Origin: Saccharopolyspora shandongensis
GTDB taxonomy: Bacteria > Actinomycetota > Actinomycetes > Mycobacteriales > Pseudonocardiaceae
Direction of reading: 5' to 3'
NCBI RefSeq assembly: GCF_900106995.1
Contig: NZ_FNOK01000004.1
Coordinates: forward strand, 280,647 to 344,646
Length of the DNA stretch: 64,000 nucleotides
Positions 1-8,568 of this stretch are shown here, piece after piece. Under the pieces are notes generated by a model. The model did no database searches. It saw nothing but the letters and a program-made list of their open reading frames with translations, and had not been told where the DNA came from. Numbering within the stretch: position 1 is the stretch's first letter; each line of letters starts with the position of its first letter. The position numbers and the translations under genes were made by a program.

Positions 1-401
1 ACCTGCCAGCGGACGTCCTGCCGGTCACCGGCGTCGGCCACGGCACCGCGAACCGAGTACGTCAGCGTCGAGACCCCGGGCTGCAGCGTCAGATGCACCT
101 TGTCGGCCTCGACCTGGATCGCACCGCCGCCGTCGAGCACGGCGTCGGAGACCGTGAAGACCCGGTCCGCGCCGGGCCCCGCGGACTGCCGCAGCGGCAT
201 CGTGCGCTCGACTTGTTGACCTGTGGGAACGTTGATCCGCTCGGTGACCGAGACCAGGCCGTCGCGCTGCAGTTTGAGGTTCACGCTGCTGGAAACCGTG
301 CCGGGCAACGCATCTACCGGTTGCTCCTGCGCCGAGGCCACGCTCGGCGCGCCCAACAGCAGTCCGGTCAGGGCGACCGCCAGCCCCCGTTTGGTCAACA
401 C
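1..401 (-). CDS. N-terminal part of a secreted or membrane protein (DUF2207-like), cut by the window edge
   Basis: The reverse strand is open from a GTG at 401 to the window edge, giving about 133 residues. The protein starts with a basic stretch and a hydrophobic segment ending in an Ala-rich cleavage-like site (about residues 1-23), so it is exported or membrane inserted. The following beta-rich segment, with a 'LKLQRDGLVSVTERINVP' stretch, resembles the N-terminal part of DUF2207 membrane proteins. That family assignment is by eye and the rest of the protein lies outside the window. No strong ribosome site is visible before the GTG; an alternative TTG lies directly after it at 398. Confidence 0.5.
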   Translation of the reverse strand, partial: MLTKRGLAVALTGLLLGAPSVASAQEQPVDALPGTVSSSVNLKLQRDGLVSVTERINVPTGQQVERTMPLRQSAGPGADRVFTVSDAVLDGGGAIQVEADKVHLTLQPGVSTLTYSVRGAVADAGDRQDVRWQ

Positions 402-546
402 GGCCCGAACGATAGCCGCCCGTCGCTAAGCTCTGGTCCACAACGGTGGGATTGATGGCGAGGAAGTCGGGGGAAATGACTGCTCGGTGGCGGCCAGCTG
501 AACCTGGACCAACGGTCCACATTCGACACTCCGCGAGGAAGACCGC

Positions 547-1902
547 ATGACGCAGCCGCCCCCGCCACCGCGCGGCCCGCGGCCACCCCGCCCGCCCTGG
601 CCACCGCAGGGCCCGCGCGGCGGGCAACAGCGTCCGGCCCCCCGCCCGCCGCAAGGTCCGGTCCCCCGGCCGCAACCACCGCAAGGTCCGGCCTCCAGGC
701 CGCAACCACCGCAAGGCCCGCGGCCACAGCCACCTCAAGGCCCGGGCCCGCAGCCGCAGCAACGCCGTCCTCCGTTACCGCCGCCCGGCACGCAACCCCT
801 GCGCCCGCAGCAGGGAGCGCCGATCTTCGACCAGCCGACCCGTCGGATCGCACCACCTCCTGCCGCGCGCCCGCTGCCGCCGCAGACGACCGTGCGATTG
901 ACAACGCAACGCCCGCCGCAGCCGATGCCGCACATGCGGCCGCCGCAGCGCAAGAGCAACACCGGTGTCATCGTCGCGCTGGTGCTGGTCGGCGTGGCTC
1001 TGCTCGGCGTCGGCACCGTCGGCGCGATGGCCGCCTCGATCACCTCGAGCCGGGCTTCCGACTACAGCAGCACCAGCAGCCGCTCCACGTCGACGAACTC
1101 CAGCGAGACCGAGACCTCCGACGGCACGACGACCAGCGGCAACGAGGAATCCGAGACGTCCACGTCGACCAGGGGCTCCGACGACGAGGTCAAACCGGTC
1201 TCGGCGCTGGGCGACCACCCGTTGAACATCCCGGGCAACGGCGCGATGAACACCTCGTGCGACCTGCCCCGCTTCAGCACCGACGTCACCGCGCAGGACC
1301 GCTTCTACCAGGCCGCGCTGCCCTGCCTGATGCAGGCGTGGGCGCCGGCGCTGGAGAACGCCGACCTGCCGGTCCGGACGCCCACCGTGATCACCACCGG
1401 CGACAACATCGAAACGCCCTGCGGGACGCGGCGGTGGAACCAGACCGCGATGTACTGCCCCGGCAACCACACGATCTACATGACCGGGCGCTACTACGCC
1501 CAGGTCGAGCAGCGCACCGAGGCCGGCGTGTACCTCGGCCAGTTCGCGCACGAATTCGGCCATGCGCTGCAGGGCATGACCGGGATCAACAGCGCCTACG
1601 GCGACGCGTCCTACGACGCGGGCGGCAGCTCCACGTCGGCCGGGCTGGAACTGACGCGGCGCTCCGAGCTGCAGGCGACGTGCTTCGAGGGCATGACGCT
1701 GGCCGCGTTGCAGAACGGCGGCGTCAGCAACGACTACATCTTCCCGGCGCTGGAGGACTCCTCCGATCGCGGCGACGAGCACACCAACGTGCGCGACCAC
1801 GGCAGCACGTCGACCAACGCCGCTTGGGTGGAGCAGGGGTTCCGGAAGAACCGGATCACGGAGTGCAACACCTGGCGGGCGGCGGCCTCCGACGTCGACT
1901 GA
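547..1902 (+). CDS. Proline-rich membrane-anchored neutral zinc metallopeptidase (YpfJ family)
   Basis: This 451-residue protein has three parts. Residues 1-135 are almost entirely Pro, Gln, Gly and Arg, with repeated PPQGP units, and should be cytosolic and disordered. Residues 140-163 form one membrane helix, followed by a Ser/Thr/Glu linker to about 215. The extracellular domain then carries HEFGH at 335-339 with an upstream Gly/Tyr-rich segment, typical of the putative neutral zinc metallopeptidase family (PF04228). The two His ligands and catalytic Glu are intact. Cysteines at both ends of the domain may form disulfides. The ATG is preceded by a GAGGAAG ribosome site. Substrate is unknown. 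The family call is firm; the Pro-rich tail is an actinobacterial elaboration. Confidence 0.88.
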   Translation: MTQPPPPPRGPRPPRPPWPPQGPRGGQQRPAPRPPQGPVPRPQPPQGPASRPQPPQGPRPQPPQGPGPQPQQRRPPLPPPGTQPLRPQQGAPIFDQPTRRIAPPPAARPLPPQTTVRLTTQRPPQPMPHMRPPQRKSNTGVIVALVLVGVALLGVGTVGAMAASITSSRASDYSSTSSRSTSTNSSETETSDGTTTSGNEESETSTSTRGSDDEVKPVSALGDHPLNIPGNGAMNTSCDLPRFSTDVTAQDRFYQAALPCLMQAWAPALENADLPVRTPTVITTGDNIETPCGTRRWNQTAMYCPGNHTIYMTGRYYAQVEQRTEAGVYLGQFAHEFGHALQGMTGINSAYGDASYDAGGSSTSAGLELTRRSELQATCFEGMTLAALQNGGVSNDYIFPALEDSSDRGDEHTNVRDHGSTSTNAAWVEQGFRKNRITECNTWRAAASDVD

Positions 1903-1908
1903 CGGGGC

Positions 1909-2328
1909 TCAGGACCGGCGGAGCATCAGCCCGTAACCGCCGCCGGCGACCGCGGCGAGGGTCAGCAGGACCCAGTTGGCGCGCTGCTCCTGGCCTTTCA
2001 GCTCGGAGTCGGTCGATCGCGCCGGGCGGACCACGAAGTCCTCGCCCGGGTCGGCGGGCACCTGCACCGGCAGCTGCTGGCCGGGGGCGTGGCCGCAGCC
2101 GTCGAATGGCGCTCGCTGCACCGCGCCGTCGATCCGGACCTCGACGAGGTCTCGCGCCGAGGCGGTGCCGCACGGGCGCGACTCGATGACGGTCGCCGTC
2201 GCCGGTCGCATCGCCTGCCCGGCCTCCGTCACCAGCGGCCACAGCGTGACCGCCGCCACCGCGATCCCGAGCGTTCCGAGGACAAGCAGGATCGGCGCCA
2301 CCGACGCCGAACCTCGTTGCCTTCCCAC
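1909..2328 (-). CDS. Small two-helix membrane protein (DUF3592-like)
   Basis: The protein has about 139 residues with one hydrophobic segment near the N-terminus, a soluble central domain with two Cys (PCGT and GCGH contexts) and a second hydrophobic segment near the C-terminus ending in Arg-Arg-Ser. This layout, with a small beta domain between two helices, resembles DUF3592 proteins; that is inference. The GTG at 2328 puts the first helix about 8 residues in. An in-frame ATG at 2391 would add a poor 21-residue extension. It lies just after the K+ channel gene on the same strand and may be co-transcribed with it. Confidence 0.6.
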   Translation of the reverse strand: MGRQRGSASVAPILLVLGTLGIAVAAVTLWPLVTEAGQAMRPATATVIESRPCGTASARDLVEVRIDGAVQRAPFDGCGHAPGQQLPVQVPADPGEDFVVRPARSTDSELKGQEQRANWVLLTLAAVAGGGYGLMLRRS

Positions 2329-2422
2329 GGCACCGATATTGGCAGAAAGCCGGATGGCGCCGACCATCACTCGGGGCAATGGCGGGATCACGGCCGGTGC
2401 GCCGGATTCGGTGCCGTGCCCG

Positions 2423-3523
2423 CTAGGCGTCCGCGGGCGTCACCTTCTTGACGTAGAGCAGCCGGTCGCCGGCCTCGATCGCGTCGGCTTCCGGCGCGTC
2501 CACCCGGTAGAGCTGACCGTCGCGCACCACGCCGAGCACGATGTCCGAGAGGTGTCGCGGGGAGCCGCCGATCTCCTGCGGTTCGACCTCCCGCTCGGCG
2601 ATCGCCAGGCCCGCGTCGGGCGTCAGCAGGTCCTCGAACATCTCCACCACCGACGGCGTCGAGGTCGCCATGCCCAGCAGGCGGCCCGCCGTCTCGCTGG
2701 ACACCACCACCGAGTCCGCGCCGGACTGGCGCAGCAGGTGCACGTTCTCGGCCTCCCGCACCGCCGCGACGATCTGCGCCTTCGGCGCCAGCTCCCGCGC
2801 GGTCAGCGTGACCAGCACGGCCGTGTCGTCGCGGGCCGGGGCGACCACGATCGCCCGCGCCCGCGGCGCCCCCGCCACGCGCAGCACGTCCGAGCGGGTG
2901 CCCGAGCCGTTGACGGTGACCAGGCCTTGCGCGGACGCGGTTTCCAGCGATCGCTGGTCGGTGTCGACGACCACGATGCGCCCGGGCTCCGCGCCGTCGC
3001 CGAGCAGTGCGGTGACCGCCGAACGACCCTTGGTTCCGTATCCGATGACGACCACGTGGTCGCGCACCTTGGACCTCCAGCGTTGGATCTTGAAAGCCTG
3101 CCGAGAGCGCTCGGTGAGCACTTCCAGTGTGGTACCGACCAGCACGATCAGGAACAGCACCCGCAGCGGCGTGATGACCAGCACGTTCACCAGCCGGGCC
3201 TGTGAGGTGACCGGGGTGATGTCGCCGTAGCCGGTGGTGGACAGCGACACCGTCGCGTAGTAGACGGCGTCCAGCAGGTCCAGCTCGCCGCCCGCGGAGT
3301 CCCGGTAGCCGTCCCGGCCGAAGTACACGATGAACACCGTGGCGGCCAGCGCGAGCATCGCGCCGATGATCCGGCGGATGATGGAGCGCACCGGGCTGAT
3401 CGTGCTGCCCGGCATCCGGATCACGCCCACCAGCGCGTGGTCGGGCCGACTGGTCAGCTCCTCCTCGTCGGTGCGGCCACCGATGAAGGGGTGCGCCAGC
3501 CGCTTGGGACTGCGCCGCATCAT
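2423..3523 (-). CDS. Potassium channel with two membrane helices and cytosolic RCK/TrkA-N domains
   Basis: This 366-residue protein is a single-pore K+ channel subunit. Residues about 52-69 form helix 1, the pore carries the selectivity filter TTGYGD at 96-101, and helix 2 spans about 111-136. A TrkA-N/RCK Rossmann domain follows with a GYGTKG nucleotide-binding loop at 161-166, then a TrkA-C-like region from about 280 to the end. Such channels are tetramers gated by ligand binding to the RCK ring. M. tuberculosis Rv3200c has the same architecture and also sits beside adnB, which supports orthology. Two ATGs in tandem start the gene, with GGAGGG upstream. Confidence 0.9.
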   Translation of the reverse strand: MMRRSPKRLAHPFIGGRTDEEELTSRPDHALVGVIRMPGSTISPVRSIIRRIIGAMLALAATVFIVYFGRDGYRDSAGGELDLLDAVYYATVSLSTTGYGDITPVTSQARLVNVLVITPLRVLFLIVLVGTTLEVLTERSRQAFKIQRWRSKVRDHVVVIGYGTKGRSAVTALLGDGAEPGRIVVVDTDQRSLETASAQGLVTVNGSGTRSDVLRVAGAPRARAIVVAPARDDTAVLVTLTARELAPKAQIVAAVREAENVHLLRQSGADSVVVSSETAGRLLGMATSTPSVVEMFEDLLTPDAGLAIAEREVEPQEIGGSPRHLSDIVLGVVRDGQLYRVDAPEADAIEAGDRLLYVKKVTPADA

Positions 3524-3705
3524 GACCCGTGCCCTCCGGCTCCTGCCGCGCGACTCGGAAGCGCGTTCTCACCACTCACGGCGCAGAACAGTAACCGTTG
3601 ACCGCGCGCCGGGTGCGACGCGGGACCGGCGGTTCGGCGAGGAGTTCTCCTGCAGGCCGGAAGACCTCGTCTGGACTTGGCGGCGCGGCGGCTTACCATG
3701 CAGCG

Positions 3706-4233
3706 GTGCAGCAGCTCCAGCACGCGGCCCGCGCCCTGGGATGGGACGGCCAGCTGATCCCGGACGTCGAGGTCCTCGGTGCGCGATTCGCCGCCGTGGC
3801 GCGGATCAGGCGCGACGTCCACGAGTGGCGCAGCCTTCACGGCTGGGGGCCGGAGCTCAACCCGGCCTGGTTCCGGTCCTGGTCCGAGCCCTGCACGCAC
3901 GACCAGGTGCCGGTGGCCGCGGTCGATCTGCTCGGGCTGCTGGTGCCGGTGTCCCGCGCCCGCCACGCGCTGCGGGCGTGCGGGACGTTGCTGACGTTGG
4001 CGCCGTGCGCCGTCGTGCTGCCGCAGGGGTCCAAGTACAAGCCGCTGCGGATGCTGGAGCTGGACTACTACGGCGTGGGCGTGGTCAATGCCGGTTTCGA
4101 GGGCCCGGCCGAGCTGGTGGTCACGCCGGAGGACCGGACCGCGGAGTTCGGCTCGTCGATGTTCGGCCGCTGGCTGCTGGAGGTCCTCTACTCGCGGCTC
4201 CTCGAACTCCCCCAGCTCACCGAGAACGCCTGA
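3706..4233 (+). CDS. Conserved hypothetical protein, 175 residues
   Basis: I do not recognise a family. The reading frame has strong actinobacterial codon bias. From the GTG at 3706 the product is a soluble protein of about 175 residues starting with a helix, with two Trp-rich patches (about 40-65) and no signal peptide or membrane helix. The frame is open upstream to 3598, but that part is Arg/Gly/Ser-rich and overlaps the divergent promoter region of the channel gene, so a later start is more likely. It lies convergent to the next gene, with a dispersed repeat copy between them. Confidence 0.65.
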   Translation: MQQLQHAARALGWDGQLIPDVEVLGARFAAVARIRRDVHEWRSLHGWGPELNPAWFRSWSEPCTHDQVPVAAVDLLGLLVPVSRARHALRACGTLLTLAPCAVVLPQGSKYKPLRMLELDYYGVGVVNAGFEGPAELVVTPEDRTAEFGSSMFGRWLLEVLYSRLLELPQLTENA

Positions 4234-4248
4234 GCGCAGACGTCAGGC

Positions 4249-4440
4249 AAGCGGCGGTAGCCGCTTTCTCCTTTCACCACGCACGCACCCGGCACCGCCG
4301 CGGGTTCTCAGACGTCCTCTCGCGAGGACAGCCCCGAAGCCGCGTTGGGTCATACACAAATCGGGGATCCCACAGCGAGAAGGCGACCGTAACTCCCGCA
4401 GGGGGCCGCTACCCGCACCGCTGCGGAAAACGAACCCGGA
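4249..4440 (+). repeat. Dispersed intergenic repeat, copy A
   Basis: Starts with a degenerate inverted repeat (AAGCGGCGGTAGCCGCTT), continues through GCGGGTTCTCAG, CTCGCGAGGACAGCCCC, GGGGATCCCACAGCGAGAAG and CTCCCGCAGGGGGCCGCTAC and ends near CCGCACCGCTGCGGAAAACG. The same blocks in the same order occur at 23041-23225 and, reversed, at 56370-56574. This copy lies between the 3' ends of two convergent genes. Confidence 0.85.
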
Positions 4441-4450
4441 ATGCTTCTGC

Positions 4451-5074
4451 TCAGGCCAGGACGTATTCGTGCCAGTTGAGCTGCTGCTGGTTCCAGCGCA
4501 TGCCGCGGCCTTCCTTCAGCGCGCGCAGCGCCTGCATCGTGTGCGGCCAGCGGCGGATCACGTTCGCCAGCGCGATCGGCGTCATCAGGTCGGCCGAGCG
4601 CCGGTGGTCGCCCGGGCCCAGCAGCGCGATGCCGCCGGGCGTGGAGATGATGTCGGTCAGCGGCGCCTGGCCGGACAGGGCGACCTGCTCGACGCTGAGG
4701 ATGCTGTGCGGCTGCAGTTCGGCCGGCCAGCTGTTGCGGTCGATGTCGGCGGCGACGGGCTGTTCGCAGCTGCCGCACTCGCACTTGAACTCGCTGGCCC
4801 AGCCGTGCTGCTTCCACGACCACACCGCGGCGCCACCGGTGTCCAAATCGGACAGTGCGGCGACGTGCGGCCAGGCCCCGACGACGGCGCTGAGCATCGT
4901 CTTCTTCGACGGTCGCGGGTTGCGGCCCGGGCCGTCGAAGGACCAGGTGCCTTCGTCGTTCCGGTGCACCCGCACCAGCGGGGCGCGCATCGCCAGGACG
5001 TCGGCGTCGACGTTCACTTCGGATTCCGGTGGCGTGTTGAGCTTCCAGTCCGTGTTCATCGCGGGCATAGTCAT
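4451..5074 (-). CDS. Hypothetical protein with a CxCxxC cluster, 207 residues
   Basis: Function unknown. The protein is soluble, rich in Trp and His, and has a Cys cluster (KCECGSCEQP) near residue 100 that could bind zinc or a metal cluster, although only three Cys are close together. No signal peptide is seen. A second ATG five codons in (5059) is an equally good start. The stop lies 11 bases after repeat copy A, so the repeat sits directly behind the gene. Codon use is like its neighbours and gives no sign of recent transfer. Confidence 0.65.
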   Translation of the reverse strand: MTMPAMNTDWKLNTPPESEVNVDADVLAMRAPLVRVHRNDEGTWSFDGPGRNPRPSKKTMLSAVVGAWPHVAALSDLDTGGAAVWSWKQHGWASEFKCECGSCEQPVAADIDRNSWPAELQPHSILSVEQVALSGQAPLTDIISTPGGIALLGPGDHRRSADLMTPIALANVIRRWPHTMQALRALKEGRGMRWNQQQLNWHEYVLA

Positions 5075-5164
5075 CCGCCGCGAACCGCGATCTCAAGCTC
5101 CGCCACCCGAACGTGTAGTGATCCGGGGGTCGGCGGTGATCCCGATGACGTCGGCACCGCCGCA

Positions 5165-5226
5165 GGTCAGCACTCGTGAGTGAGTTTGGTCGCCGGAGCG
5201 GCCGACCGCACTCACGAGGCCTGACC
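5165..5226 (-). terminator. Hairpin terminator behind adnB
   Basis: The arms CTCGTGAGTG (5173-5182) and CACTCACGAG (5209-5218) pair perfectly. The stem extends outward through GGTCAG/CTGACC (5165-5170 with 5221-5226) and inward through a GGTCG/CGACC arm. It begins 12 bases after the adnB stop codon. No U tract follows, as is usual in actinobacteria. Confidence 0.7.
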
Positions 5227-5237
5227 AGGCCGAACCG

Positions 5238-8200
5238 TCACTGCGCCGAGGGCACCGAAGTGATGAGGTTCCGGATGCCGTCGGCGTCGAGGAGGTCGGC
5301 GGGGCGGAGCGTGTAGTCATCGCGGACGTAGTGGAACGCCGCGCGGACCTTCGCAAGCGGCGTGCCGGAGAGCTCCGCCCAGGCCAGCCGGTAGGCCGCG
5401 AGCTGCACCGACAGCGCCGGGATCTGGTCGCCGCCCGGCACCGCGCCGGTCTTCCAGTCCAGCACCGTCCAGCCGCCGTCGGCGTCGGCGAACACCGCGT
5501 CCATCCGGCCGCGCAGCACCACGCCCTCGGCCTGGGTTTCGAACGGCACCTCGACCCGGTGCGGCGTGCGGTCGGCCCAGGAACCGGCCAGGAACGCCTG
5601 CTGCAGATCGGCGAGCTCCTCGTGCACCGGCGCGGATTCGTCGGCGGCGCCGGGCAGTTCGTCGAAGTCCAGCAGCGCGGTCGAGGTGAACCGGTGCTCC
5701 AGCCAGGCGTGGAACGCGGTGCCCCGGCGGGTCATCGGGTTCGGCGGGAACGGCAGCGGGCGGCGCAGCCGCCGGGCGAGGGTGTCGGAATCCTTGGCGA
5801 GCTCGACGAGTTGGCTCACCGACAGGTGGTCCGGCAGCCGCACCTGCTCCCGCCGTTGCGCGGCCGCGGCGCGCTCGGCCAGCAGCACGTCGACGTCCCG
5901 CGCCCAGCCGTCCTCGTCGTCCTCCGGCTCCGCATCATCCACAGTGGACATCGCGGCCCGCACGAGCTCCGCGCCTTCGGCCACCGCGGCGCGGCGCGGC
6001 CCCAGCGGATCGACCGGCCACTCCGCGGAGCGCACGGCGTCGGCCAGCGGGTTCGTCGCGCCCTCGTCGGGTTCCGGCGTCCACAGGTCGACGACCCCGG
6101 CCCCGGCCTCGCGCAGCACCTCCGCCAGCTGCCGCAGGAAGTCCGACGGCCCCTTCGGCCGGTCGCCGTTCTCGCCCCACCAGTGCCCGGACAGCAGCAA
6201 CGTCCGCTCCGAACGCGTCACCGCGACGTAGAGCAGCCGCCGCTCCTCGGCGAGCCGGCGCTCCTCGAACTCTTCGTCGTGGATGCCCAGCGCCTCGGTG
6301 ACCTCCTTGCGGTCCAGCCCGAACAGCCGCTCGACGTCCAGCCGGGGCAGGTCCTGGGCGTCGCCGCGGAGTTCGGCGGGCAGTTCGGTGGCCGACCGCA
6401 GCCACGACGAGGACTTCCGCTTGCCGGGGAAGACGTCGTTGACCAGGTGCGGCACGGCGACGACCTGCCACTCCAGGCCCTTGGCGGCGTGCACGGTGAG
6501 CACCTGGACCCGGTCCTCGGCGACTTCGACCTCGCCGGGTTCCAGGCCGTCCTCGGCTCGTTCGGCCGCTTCCAGGTAGTCCAGCAACGCGTGCAGCGTG
6601 GCCGACGGGCTCGCGGTCGCGAAGTCGGTGACCGCGTCGGCGAACGCGTCGAGGTGGATGCGGCCCGCGCCGACCGGTCGCGCCATGCTCTCGATGTCCA
6701 GCAGCAGCGTCCGTTCGACGTCGGCGACGAGCTCCGGCAACGGCTGGTCCAGGCGGCGCCGCAACGCGGCGAGTTCGCCGCCCAGCCGCCGGATGCGCCG
6801 GTAGCCGTCGCCGGAATAGCGCCCCGCGTCGCCGGGATCGTCGAGTGCGTCGACGAGGCCTGCCTGCTCGGCGTTCTCACCCGGCAACGCCGCGGTGACC
6901 ATTGCGGACGGATCGGAGGATTCGGGCGCCCCGAACGCCTGCGTCCCGAGCTCCCTCGCTCGGTCCCACAGCGCGGCGATGTCGGCCGCTCCCAGGCGCC
7001 AGCGCGAGCCGGTGAGCAGCCGCATCGCGGCCGTTCCGGCGAGCGGGTCGACCAGCGACCGCAATGCGCTCACGAGGTCGCGGACCTCGGGCTCGTCGAG
7101 CAGGCCGCCGAGCCCGACGACCTCCACCGGCAGGCCGCGTTCCCGCAGCGCAGCCGCGATGTCGGTCATGTCGGCGCGGCGTCGCACCAGCACCGCCGCG
7201 GTCGGCGGGCGGCCCGTTTCGTCCAGCGCCGCGTGCCACTGCGCGGTGACCTGGTCGGCGACCCAGTCGCGTTCGGACCGCACGTGTTCGCTCAGCACCA
7301 ACCGGATGTCGCCGGGTTCGGCGCCGTCCCTGGCGCGCAGTTCGTCGACTTCCAGCCCCGTCTTGCGCAGCGGTTCCGAGACCGCGTTGGCGACGTGCAG
7401 GACTTCCGCCGGGTTGCGGAAGCTCGTCAGCAGTCCGTACCGGTGCGCCCGGGCCTTGCGGCCGTCGTCGATGCGCGGGAAATCGGTGGTGAAGCGCGGG
7501 AGGTTCGCCGCGCTCGCGCCGCGCCAGCCGTAGATGGCCTGCGCCGGGTCGCCGACGGCGGTGACCGGCAGCGGCCGGTCACGGCCGAACAGCGAGCGCA
7601 GCAATACCCGTTGCGCGTGGCCGGTGTCCTGGTACTCGTCCAGCAGGACGGCGCCGTAGCGAGCGCGTTCCCCGTCGACGACTTCGGGATGCTCGGCGGC
7701 GAGCAGTGCCGCCAGCGACATCTGGTCGGCGAAGTCCATCGCGCCTTCGCGCCGCTTGCGCTGCGCGTACTCCTCGACCAGCGGCAGCAGCGCCACCCGC
7801 AAGCGTTGCGCGGCAACGACTTTCACCAGGTCCTGCGGCAGGTTCGCGCGCTGGCCCTTGGCGCGCGGCGCGTTCTCGACGGCGTGGCAGAGCTTCTCGG
7901 CGTGCGCCCGCAGGTCGTCCGGGCGCACCAGGTGCTCGGCGAGCTCACCGGCCAGCGAGAGCAGGTAGCCGGTGACCGTGGACGGGACCTTGTCGGTGTC
8001 GATGTCCTCGGTCCAGGTCGCGACGACGCTGTGCGCGAGCTGCCAGGACGCGGTCTCGGTCAGCAGCCGCGCGCCCGGCTCGACCGGCACCCGCAGGCCG
8101 TGCTCGCCGACGAGCCGCCCCGCGTAGGCGTGGTAGGTCAGCACCGTGGGCTCTTCGGTGAGCACCGCCGAGAGCAGCTGCCTGCTGGGATCGACCTCGT

Positions 8201-8519
8201 CGAGCAGTCCCGATCCGGCGAGCCGGCGCAGCCGGGCGCGCACCCGGTCGGCGAGCTGCCGCGCGGCCTTGCGGGTGAACGTCAGGCCGAGGATGCGTTC
8301 CGGCGTCACCAGCCGGTTGGCGACCAGCCACACCACGCGGGCGGCCATCGTCTCGGTCTTCCCCGCGCCCGCTCCCGCCACGACCAGCGCCGGTTCGGCG
8401 GGCGCGGCGATCACCGCGGCCTGCTCCGGGGTCGGCGGGTGCAGCCCGAGCGCCTGCGCGATCCGATGTGGACTGATGGCCGCGGGCCCCGGCGGGTTCT
8501 CGGATGGCCGGCCGTTCAT
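5238..8519 (-). CDS. adnB: AdnB subunit of the AdnAB double-strand-break helicase-nuclease
   Basis: The 1093-residue protein is a UvrD/PcrA-type superfamily 1A helicase fused to a C-terminal RecB-type nuclease. Walker A (AGAGAGKT) is near residues 48-55, a DEYQD box follows near 290, and later helicase motifs include VLTVHAAKGLEW. The nuclease carries GRMDAVF and VLDWKTG near 1000-1050. In mycobacteria AdnB is the lead motor and partners AdnA to resect double-strand breaks, in the role of RecBCD or AddAB. The downstream order adnA-adnB-K+ channel matches Rv3202c-Rv3201c-Rv3200c. The ATG at 8519 is 49 bases after the adnA stop; the frame is open further upstream but that part overlaps adnA. 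Confidence 0.93.
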   Translation of the reverse strand: MNGRPSENPPGPAAISPHRIAQALGLHPPTPEQAAVIAAPAEPALVVAGAGAGKTETMAARVVWLVANRLVTPERILGLTFTRKAARQLADRVRARLRRLAGSGLLDEVDPSRQLLSAVLTEEPTVLTYHAYAGRLVGEHGLRVPVEPGARLLTETASWQLAHSVVATWTEDIDTDKVPSTVTGYLLSLAGELAEHLVRPDDLRAHAEKLCHAVENAPRAKGQRANLPQDLVKVVAAQRLRVALLPLVEEYAQRKRREGAMDFADQMSLAALLAAEHPEVVDGERARYGAVLLDEYQDTGHAQRVLLRSLFGRDRPLPVTAVGDPAQAIYGWRGASAANLPRFTTDFPRIDDGRKARAHRYGLLTSFRNPAEVLHVANAVSEPLRKTGLEVDELRARDGAEPGDIRLVLSEHVRSERDWVADQVTAQWHAALDETGRPPTAAVLVRRRADMTDIAAALRERGLPVEVVGLGGLLDEPEVRDLVSALRSLVDPLAGTAAMRLLTGSRWRLGAADIAALWDRARELGTQAFGAPESSDPSAMVTAALPGENAEQAGLVDALDDPGDAGRYSGDGYRRIRRLGGELAALRRRLDQPLPELVADVERTLLLDIESMARPVGAGRIHLDAFADAVTDFATASPSATLHALLDYLEAAERAEDGLEPGEVEVAEDRVQVLTVHAAKGLEWQVVAVPHLVNDVFPGKRKSSSWLRSATELPAELRGDAQDLPRLDVERLFGLDRKEVTEALGIHDEEFEERRLAEERRLLYVAVTRSERTLLLSGHWWGENGDRPKGPSDFLRQLAEVLREAGAGVVDLWTPEPDEGATNPLADAVRSAEWPVDPLGPRRAAVAEGAELVRAAMSTVDDAEPEDDEDGWARDVDVLLAERAAAAQRREQVRLPDHLSVSQLVELAKDSDTLARRLRRPLPFPPNPMTRRGTAFHAWLEHRFTSTALLDFDELPGAADESAPVHEELADLQQAFLAGSWADRTPHRVEVPFETQAEGVVLRGRMDAVFADADGGWTVLDWKTGAVPGGDQIPALSVQLAAYRLAWAELSGTPLAKVRAAFHYVRDDYTLRPADLLDADGIRNLITSVPSAQ

Positions 8520-8568
8520 GCGCGGCCCCCGGACCGAGTTCCGCGGAGGGCGCCGAAGCAGTACCCGA

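Noticed and set aside
775..1800. 341-residue reverse frame opposite the zinc peptidase
   Set aside because: The plus-strand peptidase has HEFGH and a membrane helix; the reverse frame has none of these and mirrors codon bias.
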